DNA from: Bacillota bacterium
GTDB lineage: Bacteria; Bacillota; Clostridia; Christensenellales; JAEXRW01
Length of the DNA: 64,000 bases
NCBI GenBank assembly: GCA_023454175.1
Contig: JAEXRW010000014.1
Coordinates: 1-64,000, forward strand
Direction of reading: 5' to 3'
In this document: positions 16,254-25,574 of the stretch, piece by piece
Layout: each line of letters begins with the position of its first letter
How positions within the stretch are numbered: the first letter of the stretch is position 1
Program-made: the position numbers and the translations under genes
The notes under the pieces: model-generated
What the model saw: only the letters and a program-made list of their open reading frames with translations
The model's database searches: none
What the model was told of the DNA's origin: nothing

Positions 16254-17813
16254 ATGGGCAAAAGCATGACGGCACTGATCATCATGGACGGATTTGGGAT
16301 CTCCCGCGACAAGGAAGGCAACGCCATTTACCTCGCGGGGACCCCAAACATCAACAAATACCTGGCTACATTCCCAAACACAGCGGTCCAGTGCAGCGGG
16401 ATGGCCGTGGGCCTGCCCGAGGGCCAGATGGGCAACTCGGAAGTGGGGCACACGAACATGGGCGCGGGCAGGATCGTGTACCAGGAACTGACGCGCATCA
16501 CCAAGAGCATCAAGGACGGGGATTTCTTCCAAAAGGCTGAATTCCTGCAGGCAATTGACAATGTGAAAAAGAACGGCTCCAAACTGCATGTGATCGGGCT
16601 GGTGAGCGACGGCGGGGTACACAGCCATATCGAGCACCTTTTTGCGCTGATCGAACTGGCGAAGCGCGAAGGCTTGAAGGATATCTACGTGCACTGCCTG
16701 ATGGACGGCCGCGACGTGCCGCCCTCCAGCGGCAAGTGCTATATTGAACAGCTGCAGGCCGAGATGAAACGGCAGAACTTCGGCAAGATCGCCACGGTGA
16801 TGGGGCGCTACTACGCCATGGACCGGGACAACCGCTGGGAGCGCGTGGAGAAGGCGTACGACGCCATCGCCGCCGGCATGGGTATCGAAGTTACAGACCC
16901 GGCGCAGGGCATGCAGGACTCCTACGACGCGGACGAGACGGATGAATTCGTCAAGCCGCGCGTGGTGACGGAAAACGGGAAGCCCGTAGCCACCGTTGAA
17001 GCCGGGGACAGCATCATCTTTTTTAACTTCCGGCCCGACAGGGCGCGGGAGATCACGCGGACATTCATCGAGCCGGGTTTCGATAAATTTGAGCGCAGGG
17101 GCGGATACAATCGCAGCGGCGTATTCAAAAAGGTATTCTACGTGTCCATGACGCAGTATGACGCGACGTTTGAAAACCTGGTGGTGGCATACAAACCCCA
17201 GGAACTGAAGAACACCCTGGGGGAATATGTAAGCGATAAAGGCATGACACAGCTGCGCATCGCGGAGACCGAGAAATACGCGCATGTGACATTCTTCTTC
17301 AACGGAGGCGTGGAAGCGCCGTACAAGGGCGAGGACCGCGCGCTGATCCCATCCCCCAAGGTAGCCACGTATGATCTCAAGCCCAGCATGAGCGCGTATG
17401 AAGTGGCCGCAGAGGCCGTCTCCCGCATCGACTCGGGGAAATATGTCCTGATGGTGCTGAACTTTGCCAACTGCGACATGGTGGGTCATACGGGGGTGCT
17501 GGCCGCAGCCGAGGAAGCCGTGAAAACGGTGGATGAATGCGTGGGGAAAGTGGTGGACACGATATTGCAGAACGGGGGACGCGCCATCATCACGGCGGAC
17601 CACGGCAACGCGGAACAGATGATAGACGAAGACGGCGGGCCGATGACGGCGCACACCACGAACCCGGTGCCTTTTATCCTCGTGGACAACGCGCGTAAAA
17701 ACGTCAAACTGCGGGATGACGGCGTACTGGCGGACATCGCACCGACCCTACTGGAACTGACCGGACTGCCGCAACCAGCCGAGATGAGCGGGAAGAGCAT
17801 CATCAAAGGGTAA
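16254..17813 (+). CDS. gpmI: 2,3-bisphosphoglycerate-independent phosphoglycerate mutase
   Basis: The 519-residue protein has the alkaline-phosphatase-like metal sites of GpmI: IIMDGFG at the N-terminus, GNSEVGHTNMGAG with the catalytic Ser, the KYAHVTFFFNGG segment, and C-terminal NFANCDMVGHTG and TADHGNAE metal ligands. It converts 3- to 2-phosphoglycerate without a bisphosphate cofactor and needs Mn. TAGGAG precedes the ATG at 16254; an in-frame ATG at 16209 would lie in the upstream hairpin. Confidence 0.98.
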   Translation: MGKSMTALIIMDGFGISRDKEGNAIYLAGTPNINKYLATFPNTAVQCSGMAVGLPEGQMGNSEVGHTNMGAGRIVYQELTRITKSIKDGDFFQKAEFLQAIDNVKKNGSKLHVIGLVSDGGVHSHIEHLFALIELAKREGLKDIYVHCLMDGRDVPPSSGKCYIEQLQAEMKRQNFGKIATVMGRYYAMDRDNRWERVEKAYDAIAAGMGIEVTDPAQGMQDSYDADETDEFVKPRVVTENGKPVATVEAGDSIIFFNFRPDRAREITRTFIEPGFDKFERRGGYNRSGVFKKVFYVSMTQYDATFENLVVAYKPQELKNTLGEYVSDKGMTQLRIAETEKYAHVTFFFNGGVEAPYKGEDRALIPSPKVATYDLKPSMSAYEVAAEAVSRIDSGKYVLMVLNFANCDMVGHTGVLAAAEEAVKTVDECVGKVVDTILQNGGRAIITADHGNAEQMIDEDGGPMTAHTTNPVPFILVDNARKNVKLRDDGVLADIAPTLLELTGLPQPAEMSGKSIIKG

Positions 17814-17982
17814 TTCGTTGGCCTGCGCAGACCCAGTATATCGTAACCGAATTTGGCGAATCATTATCGATTGAAAATGTTAAAATATAAATCCAATTGC
17901 CTCATGATATCCTATAACTTGTGCTTGCTTTTTCGCCACGGCTGTGTTAACATTCTTTTGCTATGTCTTGGGAGGTAATGAA

Positions 17983-18249
17983 ATGGATACATTTTACCTG
18001 ATAAGCAGGATATGCCTGATCGTCTTCAGCCTGATACTGATGCTGGTGATCGTATTGCAGCCGAGCAAAAGCTACGGCACGACCACGCTGCTGGGGGGCG
18101 GAGATACAGAAACATTTTTCGGCAAATACAAAAGCAAGAGCTATGAAGGAAAACTCATCCTGCTCACGAAGATATTCACGATCATCGTGCTGGCACTTTC
18201 GCTGGCCATCGTGATACTGCAGCGTTTTTTCCCCATGACAGCGGTTTGA
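17983..18249 (+). CDS. secG: Preprotein translocase subunit SecG
   Basis: An 88-residue protein with two hydrophobic helices flanking a polar loop containing LGGGDTETFFGK, the SecG signature. It assists SecYEG-mediated export in the membrane. GGGAGGT lies seven bases before the ATG at 17983, which also gives the standard length; an upstream in-frame ATG would add 13 residues. secG followed by rnr and smpB is a common Firmicute order. Confidence 0.95.
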   Translation: MDTFYLISRICLIVFSLILMLVIVLQPSKSYGTTTLLGGGDTETFFGKYKSKSYEGKLILLTKIFTIIVLALSLAIVILQRFFPMTAV

Positions 18250-18266
18250 AAAAGAATTTCGAAACG

Positions 18267-18300
18267 GGCGCTTGCTGGATACGGCAGGCGCCTTTTGTTT
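18267..18300 (+). terminator. Terminator after secG
   Basis: GGCGCTTGC pairs with GCAGGCGCC (one G-T wobble), loop of eight bases, then TTTT. It separates secG from rnr. Confidence 0.8.
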
Positions 18301-18351
18301 ATGTCCTACATATGTATGAGCCGATATGAAAAAGAGGATAATTAGAAGAAA

Positions 18352-20535
18352 ATGAAAAAGGAAACAGGAGAAAAAGAAAAAGTGGAACGGGAATCCATAC
18401 TGGATTATTTCAAAACAAACGGCCACGGCAGGACGGACGCCGCATACCTGGCACGCGCGCTGCTGTGCAGCGAAGAGGATTGCACGCGAGCGATGCATGA
18501 ACTGGAGGACGAAGGATACCTGGTCAAAACCAAAAAGGGCGCATACGCCCTGCCGGGGAAAATGTCCATGGCAAGGGGGACGGTGCTGGCGCACCCCGAC
18601 GGCTTTGCTTTCCTGAGGACGGAAGACGGAGACGTATTCATGCCGCGGAGCGCACTGAACGGCGCGATGCACAACGACACCGTGCTGGCAAAGCTCATGC
18701 AGGGTCGGCGCGGCACCGAAGGCGAGGTCAAGCGCATCATCACCCGCGCGAACGCTTCGGTGGTAGGCCAGTACAAAACGGGAAAATTGGGCGGATATAT
18801 CACGCCGGATGAAAAGAAGCTACCCCTCATCGAGATCCCATCAGGGAGCGAAATGCGGGCCCATGACGGGGACAAGGTGCTGGCTGAAATCACGGACTGG
18901 CCAAACGGCGGGATCGCGGCGCAGGCCCGGGTCATCGAGATATTCGGGCGTACGGGGGAATCAGCTGCGGACATCCTCTCCATCGCATGCGCCTGCGGAC
19001 TGCGAAGGCGGTTTCCCGAGGCGGTGCTGGCGGAAGCCGAAAGCATCCCCCAAACCATTACCGTATCCGAACTGGAACGCCGGAGGGACCTGCGGCAGCG
19101 CACCATCGTGACGATGGACGGGGAAACGGCCAAGGACCTGGACGACGCCATCTCCATCAAAAAAACCAAAAACGGGTACGAACTGGGCGTGCATATCGCG
19201 GACGTGAGCCATTATGTGAAAGACCAAATGGAACTGGACAAGGAGGCGCTGATGCGCGGGAACAGCGCGTACCTGCTGGATGTGGTATTACCCATGCTGC
19301 CCGAAAGACTCAGCAACGGCATCTGCTCGCTGAACCCGAACGTGGACCGGCTGACGATGACGTGCGAGATGACGGTGAACCCGGAAGGGAAGGTCACCAA
19401 CTACGCCATCTATGAAAGCGTGATCAAATCCAGCGCGCGGCTGACGTATGAACAGGTTAACCGAACCCTGAACGGCGATGCGGAAGAGACGACCCGGCTG
19501 AGCCAACTGATGGAAGATATCAACCTGTTCAAAGAACTTTACGAGGTATTGAACCGGAAGCGGATGGCGCGGGGCAGCGTGGAACTGGATGTGGCCGAGT
19601 GCGAGATCGAACTGAACAAAAAGGGATTCCCCATTCGAATATACAAACGGGAACGCGGCACGGCGGAGCGGATGATCGAAGAATTCATGCTGCTGGCCAA
19701 CGAGACGGTAGCCAAACACGCCGTGAACATGGAGCTGCCATTCATGTACCGCATCCATGAAAACCCCGATCCCATTAAAATGCAGGCGCTGATGGATTTC
19801 CTCTCCAGCCTGGGGCTGCACCTGCGCAAGACGCGGGACGGCATACACCCCATGCAGCTGCAGGAGCTGCTGCAGAGCGTGGAAGGCACCAAGATCGGGC
19901 GGCTGATCTCAGAAGTCGTACTGCGTTCGATGCAAAAGGCCAAATACAGCGAGAAGCCCGTCGGGCATTACGCGCTGGCCCTGCGGGATTATGCCCACTT
20001 CACCTCCCCCATCCGGAGGTACCCGGACCTGACGATCCACCGGATGCTGAAAGAAGCCATCGCAGGCAGGATGGACGAAGAACGGGCCGGTCTCTGGCAC
20101 GAAAGGATGCCGGGGATGGCCCAGCAGTGCAGCATGACAGAGCGGCAGGCGCAGGAGGCGGAACGCGCAGTTGAGGACCTGAAAAAGGCGCAGTACATGT
20201 TTGCGCATATCGGCGAACAATTCCCGGGCGTCATCAGTGGGGTGACGGAGTGGGGCATCTATGTGGAACTGGAAAACACGGTAGAGGGCTTCGTCCATGT
20301 GACGATGCTGCCGCAGGACGACTACGCGTATGAAGAAAAGCGGCACATGCTGGTGGGGACGCACAGGGGGCACAAATACCGCCTGGGCGATGAAGTGGAC
20401 ATCATCGTGGAGGGCGCGGACGTACGCAGCCGGAAGATCGACTTCGCGCTGGCGGGTGTGAAACGAAAACCGGAATATTCAGATTTCCGGAAAAAGAACT
20501 CGAAGAACCGGGGCCGCCCAAACAGATTACATTAA
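18352..20535 (+). CDS. rnr: Ribonuclease R
   Basis: The 727-residue protein has the RNase R domain order. A winged helix (to about 70) is followed by OB/cold-shock domains (to about 220), then the RNB catalytic domain with the metal-binding Asp cluster in DGETAKDLDDAISI and the MYRIHENP and ALRDYAHFTSPIRRYPDL motifs. An S1 domain (FPGVISGVTEWGIYVELEN onward) and a basic tail follow. It is a processive 3'-5' exoribonuclease of structured RNA and works with SmpB/tmRNA in quality control; both are encoded just downstream. Confidence 0.97.
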   Translation: MKKETGEKEKVERESILDYFKTNGHGRTDAAYLARALLCSEEDCTRAMHELEDEGYLVKTKKGAYALPGKMSMARGTVLAHPDGFAFLRTEDGDVFMPRSALNGAMHNDTVLAKLMQGRRGTEGEVKRIITRANASVVGQYKTGKLGGYITPDEKKLPLIEIPSGSEMRAHDGDKVLAEITDWPNGGIAAQARVIEIFGRTGESAADILSIACACGLRRRFPEAVLAEAESIPQTITVSELERRRDLRQRTIVTMDGETAKDLDDAISIKKTKNGYELGVHIADVSHYVKDQMELDKEALMRGNSAYLLDVVLPMLPERLSNGICSLNPNVDRLTMTCEMTVNPEGKVTNYAIYESVIKSSARLTYEQVNRTLNGDAEETTRLSQLMEDINLFKELYEVLNRKRMARGSVELDVAECEIELNKKGFPIRIYKRERGTAERMIEEFMLLANETVAKHAVNMELPFMYRIHENPDPIKMQALMDFLSSLGLHLRKTRDGIHPMQLQELLQSVEGTKIGRLISEVVLRSMQKAKYSEKPVGHYALALRDYAHFTSPIRRYPDLTIHRMLKEAIAGRMDEERAGLWHERMPGMAQQCSMTERQAQEAERAVEDLKKAQYMFAHIGEQFPGVISGVTEWGIYVELENTVEGFVHVTMLPQDDYAYEEKRHMLVGTHRGHKYRLGDEVDIIVEGADVRSRKIDFALAGVKRKPEYSDFRKKNSKNRGRPNRLH

Positions 20536-20560
20536 GTAAGGCGTTTCAGTTTTAAAACGT

Positions 20561-20615
20561 ACACATGCGCGCAACGCGCACTCAATATGTGCACAACGCG
20601 CATGCGCATGCACAT
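20561..20615. repeat. Palindrome-rich alternating purine-pyrimidine stretch
   Basis: The tract is nearly all RY-alternating and repeats AACGCGCA. ATGTGCA (20587-20593) pairs with TGCACAT (20609-20615) around GCGCATGCGC, itself palindromic. No T run follows, so it is a structured 3' region rather than a clear terminator. Confidence 0.55.
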
Positions 20616-20625
20616 TAAATTATGA

Positions 20626-20631
20626 TATAAT
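20626..20631 (+). promoter_or_regulatory. -10 box of the smpB promoter
   Basis: TGA-TATAAT, an extended -10 located 53 bases before the smpB start. No clear -35 because the upstream tract is the palindromic repeat. Confidence 0.5.
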
Positions 20632-20684
20632 GATTAAACTGCAACGACGATTCGATCGTTGCTATTGCAAAGGGGGTGGCGCGC

Positions 20685-21146
20685 TTGAAGGAGGGCGTGA
20701 AGGTGCTGGCGCAGAACAAGAAGGCGCGGCACGACTTTTTTATCGAAGAGGCTTACGAAGCAGGGCTGGTATTGTCCGGGACGGAAGTGAAATCCATCCG
20801 CGCAGGGAAGGTGAACCTGAAGGACAGCTATGCCTTCATCAAAGGCGGGGAGGCCTTTATCCACGGCATGCACATAAGCCCGTATGAAAAGGGAAACATC
20901 TTCAACCGCGACCCGCTGCGCGACAGGAAGTTATTGCTGAACAAAGCGGAGATACGCAAGCTGATCGGACTGACCCAGAAACAGGGGTATTCGCTCGTCC
21001 CGCTGCAGCTGTACCTGAAAAACAACATCGTAAAAATGGAGCTGGCCGTGGCGAAAGGCAAGAAACTCTACGACAAGCGCCACGATATCGCCGAGAAGGA
21101 CGCCGAACGGGAGATGGACAGGGCTTTTCGAAACAAAGGCGAATAG
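20685..21146 (+). CDS. smpB: tmRNA-binding protein SmpB
   Basis: A 153-residue protein with VLAQNKKARHDFFIEE, SGTEVKSIRAGKVNLKDSY and the basic tail GKKLYDKR of SmpB. It delivers tmRNA to stalled ribosomes. The start is a choice between GTG 20676 and TTG 20685. AGGGGGTG (20671-20678) would leave no spacing for the GTG but gives six bases before the TTG, so I chose the TTG. The tmRNA gene follows 79 bases later, with its own promoter. Confidence 0.95.
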   Translation: MKEGVKVLAQNKKARHDFFIEEAYEAGLVLSGTEVKSIRAGKVNLKDSYAFIKGGEAFIHGMHISPYEKGNIFNRDPLRDRKLLLNKAEIRKLIGLTQKQGYSLVPLQLYLKNNIVKMELAVAKGKKLYDKRHDIAEKDAEREMDRAFRNKGE

Positions 21147-21159
21147 CAGGCAGCTTGAT

Positions 21160-21188
21160 TTGAAAATTGCGCTCAACTGTGGTATAAT
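21160..21188 (+). promoter_or_regulatory. Promoter of ssrA
   Basis: TTGAAA (21160-21165) and TATAAT (21183-21188) with a 17-bp spacer. Mature tmRNA begins 37 bases downstream, leaving a short leader for RNase P removal. Confidence 0.85.
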
Positions 21189-21225
21189 ACCATCATAGAT
21201 TATCTGCATCTTGAAAATAGAACAT

Positions 21226-21579
21226 GGGGGCGTGCCTGGTTTCGACGGGAACAGACAGCGCGAAGGAAGCGAGCCGCAGTTTCTGGGACTGCGCTAAAAA
21301 ACCGGAAATAAATATAAACGCAGATAACAAAAAGTTAGCTTTCGCGGCGTAATTGCCGTGAACGTCCCGCCCTCCATTCCCGCGTGAAGGGGCCGGGGCG
21401 TCAAAATGCGGGGAACGAACCTGCCAAATCTTTGCGGCAGGCCGGATTTATCAAGATACTGAGGCCTTGATCCTGCAGGCGGGAGCCTGGCCAAGGGAAA
21501 CCCAAAACACCTGATGCGCTCGGAGAAACCTTTTCGGAGCAGTTTTCGGACAGGGGTTCGACTCCCCTCGCCTCCACCA
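21226..21579 (+). ncRNA. ssrA: Transfer-messenger RNA (tmRNA)
   Basis: One-piece tmRNA. The 5' GGGGGCG pairs with 3' CGCCTCC of the acceptor stem, and the gene encodes its own CCA end at 21577-21579. GGTTTCGACGGG near the 5' end and the T-arm GGGGTTCGACTCCCC are the diagnostic tRNA-like parts. The tag frame (21320-21352) reads ADNKKLAFAA and stops at TAA; if the resume codon is one earlier the tag has an additional Asn. The tag ends in the hydrophobic AFAA recognised by Clp proteases. Confidence 0.97.
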
Positions 21580-21596
21580 CATTTCCATGCTTCAAG

Positions 21597-21628
21597 AGCT
21601 CCATTACTTACATGGGGCTTTTTTTTTG
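21597..21628 (+). terminator. Terminator of ssrA
   Basis: AGCTCCAT pairs with ATGGGGCT (one wobble) around TACTTAC and is followed by a run of nine T residues. Confidence 0.88.
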
Positions 21629-21819
21629 GTATCTGAAGATAATTGGATTGGTTCAGGAAGGGGGAAGGGTATGTTAAGCCGGTTCATTTAATGACGTTAT
21701 ATCGGAAACCTCCTTTTTTGCCTTCCACGCATCGCTGATGATATAATGAAAATAACCTATAATGCAATCATCTATTATTATCCTAAAAGCCTTGGCTTTT
21801 CGGGGGCTGGAGTTTTTTT

Positions 21820-22740
21820 ATGGACCAAAACAGCATCGTTCTGGTAACGGGCGCAAACTCGGGTATTGGCAAAGCAGCGGCAACCGCACTTGCGCAATCT
21901 GGCGCAAATGTAGTGATGCTCTGCCGTGATAAGGGACGTGGAGAAGAGGCTCTGCTTGGCATCAAAAGGCAGAGTGGCAGCGATAAGATAGAACTTATGC
22001 TCTGCGACCTCTCGTCTATAGAAAACATAAACTCATTCTGCGATGAATTCCTGAAAAAATACAAAAGGCTCGACGTTCTCATCAATAACGCGGGAACGCT
22101 TAAGCAGGTGCGCCGCGAAACGGCAGACGGCTACGAGCTTTCATTCGGGGTTAACTACTTAGCTGTGTTTCTTTTGACAAACAGGATGCTGCCACTGCTT
22201 AAAACAAGCGCACCATCAAGGATCGTCAACGTATCGTCGCTAGGGCACAGGTGGGGAAAAATACATTTTGACGATATCCATATAACAAAGCGATACACCG
22301 CACTCAAGGCCTACTCACAGAGCAAGCTTGCGGAGGTCATGTTCACGTACTCTCTCGCTGAGAGCTTAAAAGGAACGGGCGTAACCATAAACGCAGCCGA
22401 TCCCGGTATAGTAGGCACGAATATCGTGGTAAACCGCGAGACGGGCTTCGGAACGCTTGCATCCAAGCTACAAAAACTGCTATGCAAGTCCCCTGAGAAA
22501 GGCGCAGAGACCGCGGTCTGGCTTGCATCGTCTCCTGATTTGGAGGGCGTTACAGGGAAGTTCTTCGTACGTAAAAGCGCTGTTCGCTCTTCGAAGCGCT
22601 CTTACAACAAAAACGATGCGAAAAGGCTATGGCAGATGAGCGAGATAATGGCGGGATTAAGCAGCGTAGATCCTGATATCGGTAGTAAGTATTATGGGGA
22701 AGCGCAGGCCGGGGAGGTGATGACGGCGATTGAGGTATAG
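21820..22740 (+). CDS. Short-chain dehydrogenase, retinol-dehydrogenase-like
   Basis: A 306-residue SDR. It has the Rossmann motif TGANSGIGKA, DLSS after the third strand, NNAG, the catalytic Ser in VNVSSLG and the Tyr/Lys pair in YSQSKLA, then the PG in ADPGIVGT. It should use NAD(P)H to reduce or oxidise a hydroxyl or carbonyl, as in the retinol-dehydrogenase-like branch; the substrate is unknown. The gene is isolated and somewhat less GC-rich than the preceding housekeeping genes. Confidence 0.88.
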   Translation: MDQNSIVLVTGANSGIGKAAATALAQSGANVVMLCRDKGRGEEALLGIKRQSGSDKIELMLCDLSSIENINSFCDEFLKKYKRLDVLINNAGTLKQVRRETADGYELSFGVNYLAVFLLTNRMLPLLKTSAPSRIVNVSSLGHRWGKIHFDDIHITKRYTALKAYSQSKLAEVMFTYSLAESLKGTGVTINAADPGIVGTNIVVNRETGFGTLASKLQKLLCKSPEKGAETAVWLASSPDLEGVTGKFFVRKSAVRSSKRSYNKNDAKRLWQMSEIMAGLSSVDPDIGSKYYGEAQAGEVMTAIEV

Positions 22741-23026
22741 TCGGTAATAAGAAGAAAGCATGTTAATCGTTACAAAATCGGGTATACTCCATCGACATGT
22801 TACCAAAGTGACGCACGTCGAGTGCACATGTCTGCTCACGCGTAAAGAATAGGGGACGGTGAAAAACCCCAGATATAAGTTTGCTTACAAAAAGTGTAAA
22901 TAAAGAACTTGCTTTACGGAATATATCATTTATCTTTGTACGAGATGTTCGCTTAAACAACTGACTAAGGGGCGTTTTGTTTTAGTCTATTATCCTCTAT
23001 AGCGACTTATCATTTAATGTAAAAAA

Positions 23027-23719
23027 CTATCGAATAATATCCATGCTAATGCGCCCGTCTTTTATCTCAACAATGCGGTCTGTCAACTCAGCTATTTTAC
23101 GGTCATGCGTTATGATAATGAAGCTTGTACCCATTTCGGTATTGATCTCGCGAAGTATTTTATATACCGCGTCAGTGGTTTCGGAATCCAGGTTTCCGGT
23201 CGGCTCATCAGCAAGTACGATATCAGGGGAATTGACCAATGCGCGTACAATGGCAGTGCGCTGCTGCTGGCCTCCAGACATATTTACCGAAAGGTTATTT
23301 TTAACCGCGGAAAGCCCCACCAGATCGATCAGTTTTTCGGCGCGGCCATTTATTTCACCCGGTGTATTTTTCCGACCCACTTTGATCCAGTATGGCATTA
23401 GAATATTTTCCATTGCCGTAAACTCAGGCAGCAGGTAATGGAACTGAAAGACAAATCCGATGGTCAGGTTGCGGAAAAGCGCCAGCTCGTTCTTTTTCAT
23501 TTTGTTGGTATTTTTACCGTTTATGATGATCTCTCCGGTTGTCGGATTATCCAGTGTACCAATAATGTTCATCAGTGTGCTCTTGCCGCTGCCAGATGCG
23601 CCGATTATGGAATTAAAAGAACCCTTTGCAAATGTAAGATCAATGTCATGCAGCACTTGTGTTTTTATCTTATCACCGTATATCTTGTTTACTTTAATTA
23701 GCTCTATTATATTATCCAT
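23027..23719 (-). CDS. ABC transporter ATPase, MacB/LolD type
   Basis: A 230-residue ATPase with Walker A GASGSGKST, signature MSGGQQQRTAIVRAL, Walker B VLADEPTGNLD and H-loop IITHD. The NPTTGEIIINGKNTNK loop and overall length match the LolD/MacB type that energises FtsX-like permeases. It overlaps the upstream permease gene by eight bases and is the last gene of a four-gene leftward operon with an adaptor, a cobalamin-binding protein and a permease. Confidence 0.95.
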   Translation of the reverse strand: MDNIIELIKVNKIYGDKIKTQVLHDIDLTFAKGSFNSIIGASGSGKSTLMNIIGTLDNPTTGEIIINGKNTNKMKKNELALFRNLTIGFVFQFHYLLPEFTAMENILMPYWIKVGRKNTPGEINGRAEKLIDLVGLSAVKNNLSVNMSGGQQQRTAIVRALVNSPDIVLADEPTGNLDSETTDAVYKILREINTEMGTSFIIITHDRKIAELTDRIVEIKDGRISMDIIR

Positions 23720-24875
23720 TACGTATAACCTCTATCGGGCTTAATTTTGATGATTTTCTGGCCGGGGCAACCGCTGCAGCCAGGCTTGCGATAATGGCGA
23801 TGATCGCGGAAAGTGCAACAAATCCATAATCCAGGTATATCGGTACAACTGGCGAGCCATCCGGGTTCAAAGCAAACGTTGTAAAAGCCATGAGCAGTCC
23901 AAGACCCAGGGCAACGCCCAAAACCGCGCCCAATATACCCAATATCAACCCCTCATACAGAAATACCAAGCGCGTTTGGCCGTCCTTTAATCCCATGGCT
24001 TTTAAAATACCGACCTGTTTGGATTTTTGCAGTACCGTAATGGACAACACGCTGGAGATACCCAGCACAACGGATACTACCACAAAAACTTGTATCATTA
24101 AACTGGAGGAACTCTGCCCATTGAGGCCACTCAAAAGAGACTGGTTCTGGTCCATCCAATTATCCACCTGCAGTGCACTGTCGTTCAGCTTTTTTGATAC
24201 CCCGGCAGCCGCGGCTTTCGCGTTAAACGCATCGGCCTTCGGAAGCTGCATCTCTATGGATGTGACCATATCGTCATATTCAAAAAAGGTCTGCGCTTCC
24301 TCCAGGTTCACAATAAGCCAGCTTTTATTTACTGAAGATACCTTCAGATCGTAAAATCCGGATACCCTCAGGCTATCCGTCTGACCGCGAATATTCTGGA
24401 TGTCTATCGTATCCCCCAAGTTCACTCCCAGTTCGTCCTTTAAATCTTTACCTACCGCCACCTCGCTGCTGTCTTTTGGCAGCCTTCCTTTGATCAGGCG
24501 GGTTGTAAGCCTGTATATGCCATTTGCCCGATCCATTTCAAAACCACGCACCAGCACAGGCTCGGTCTTGTCTGCAAATTTCACAAAAGCAGACCCATCC
24601 GCGGCAACCGAAACATGAATCACCGCGGGGTCGGAAGACACTTTGGCCACTTTTTTCTTCCAGTCATCAATCAGCTTGTCGTCATTTTTCGATGTGACCG
24701 TGATCTGTGATGTGCTGCCAATGGTAGTATCCACCAGATTCTGCTGCAGTCCCTGGATGAGCAGACCTATAAACATCTGCACGCTCACACCTATAGCGAT
24801 TCCCAGTATGATCAGTATGGTCTGGCCCTTACCGGACCGTAAAAACCGGGTCGCAATCCTGAATGCCAGCATCAT
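23712..24875 (-). CDS. MacB/FtsX-type ABC permease
   Basis: A 387-residue membrane protein. One N-terminal helix (ILIILGIAIGVSVQMFIGLL) is followed by a large extracytoplasmic domain (about 40-250) and three C-terminal helices, the standard MacB/LolC arrangement. The C-terminus ends with the LSPIEVIRNG tail of the FtsX family. Such permeases work by mechanotransmission with an adaptor; the HlyD-like protein of this operon is the probable partner. Start overlaps the B12-binding gene stop by four bases (ATGA). Confidence 0.93.
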   Translation of the reverse strand: MMLAFRIATRFLRSGKGQTILIILGIAIGVSVQMFIGLLIQGLQQNLVDTTIGSTSQITVTSKNDDKLIDDWKKKVAKVSSDPAVIHVSVAADGSAFVKFADKTEPVLVRGFEMDRANGIYRLTTRLIKGRLPKDSSEVAVGKDLKDELGVNLGDTIDIQNIRGQTDSLRVSGFYDLKVSSVNKSWLIVNLEEAQTFFEYDDMVTSIEMQLPKADAFNAKAAAAGVSKKLNDSALQVDNWMDQNQSLLSGLNGQSSSSLMIQVFVVVSVVLGISSVLSITVLQKSKQVGILKAMGLKDGQTRLVFLYEGLILGILGAVLGVALGLGLLMAFTTFALNPDGSPVVPIYLDYGFVALSAIIAIIASLAAAVAPARKSSKLSPIEVIRNG

Positions 24876-25534
24876 ACATCACCAACTTTTCCAAAAGAGT
24901 CCAGGTACAATTCCAGATCATCGAATTTCTGCAAAACCTTATCCGCTTTGATCCAGGTACAAACCTGCTCGTTATTTACAAACGCCTGGCCCCCGACAAT
25001 GATGCGAACAGGCTTGCCTGCTTTATTGCGTATCAGGTCTATCATTTTGCCGGCAGCGACCAGATTATAGTAATTGGTGATGCTGACCATGATCAGGTCC
25101 ACATCCAACAGCTGCACAGCTTTCAATATTTCTTCCTTCGGGGTATTGCTTCCAACAAAGGAAGCGTCAAAACCCAGAATCGTCACGTAATCCGTAATCA
25201 TACGGGCGCCGATTTCATGGGTCTCGCCCTCTGGGCACAGCACAAAAATCTTTCCTTGTTTTCTGCGGCTCCTCGCATCTCTCTCACGGATCACATATGG
25301 ATATGCACACTCTATCACCGCACGTACAATGGTGGTGGACGCGTGCTCCCGCCAGATGCACAGGTCTTTTTCCTGTATATCGCAAGTCAGGCTGTCCAGG
25401 GCTGCTTTTAAAACCCCCTCGTACAATCCTTTTATATCTGTTTGACCGGTTGCAAGCAAATCCAGGCAGAAGGAAACGCAAGCTTCCTTATTTCCGCTTT
25501 TCAGGTTTTTAAAGAATTCACTCAAATGTTCCAA
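24872..25534 (-). CDS. Cobalamin-binding sensor-like protein
   Basis: A 220-residue soluble protein. An N-terminal helical B12-binding-2-like cap (about 1-90, with REHASTTIV) precedes a Rossmann B12-binding domain. That domain has ETHEIGARM in place of DxHxxG (the His would be the lower cobalt ligand), then VSITNYYN and IIVGGQAF. This is the layout of the CarH-type light or B12 sensors, but no DNA-binding domain is attached, and the Trp of the Wx9EH cap motif appears to be Ile. It overlaps the permease gene by four bases, inside an exporter operon. A regulatory or sensing role is inferred. Confidence 0.8.
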   Translation of the reverse strand: MEHLSEFFKNLKSGNKEACVSFCLDLLATGQTDIKGLYEGVLKAALDSLTCDIQEKDLCIWREHASTTIVRAVIECAYPYVIRERDARSRRKQGKIFVLCPEGETHEIGARMITDYVTILGFDASFVGSNTPKEEILKAVQLLDVDLIMVSITNYYNLVAAGKMIDLIRNKAGKPVRIIVGGQAFVNNEQVCTWIKADKVLQKFDDLELYLDSFGKVGDV

Positions 25535-25574
25535 CCGTTACACTCCCTGCTTTTTTAGACTGAAATCCCTGCGT

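Noticed and set aside
16200..17654. 484-codon minus-strand frame opposite gpmI
   Set aside because: The plus-strand frame is a complete GpmI with metal-binding motifs. The minus frame has a His/Arg/Val-rich, non-protein-like composition.
20530..20620. CRISPR-like repeat
   Set aside because: The repeated AACGCGCA units are too short and irregular and no spacers exist.
24872..25534. Cobalamin riboswitch in the exporter operon
   Set aside because: A B12-binding protein is present, but I found no B12-box-like conserved sequence in the leader upstream of 26999.
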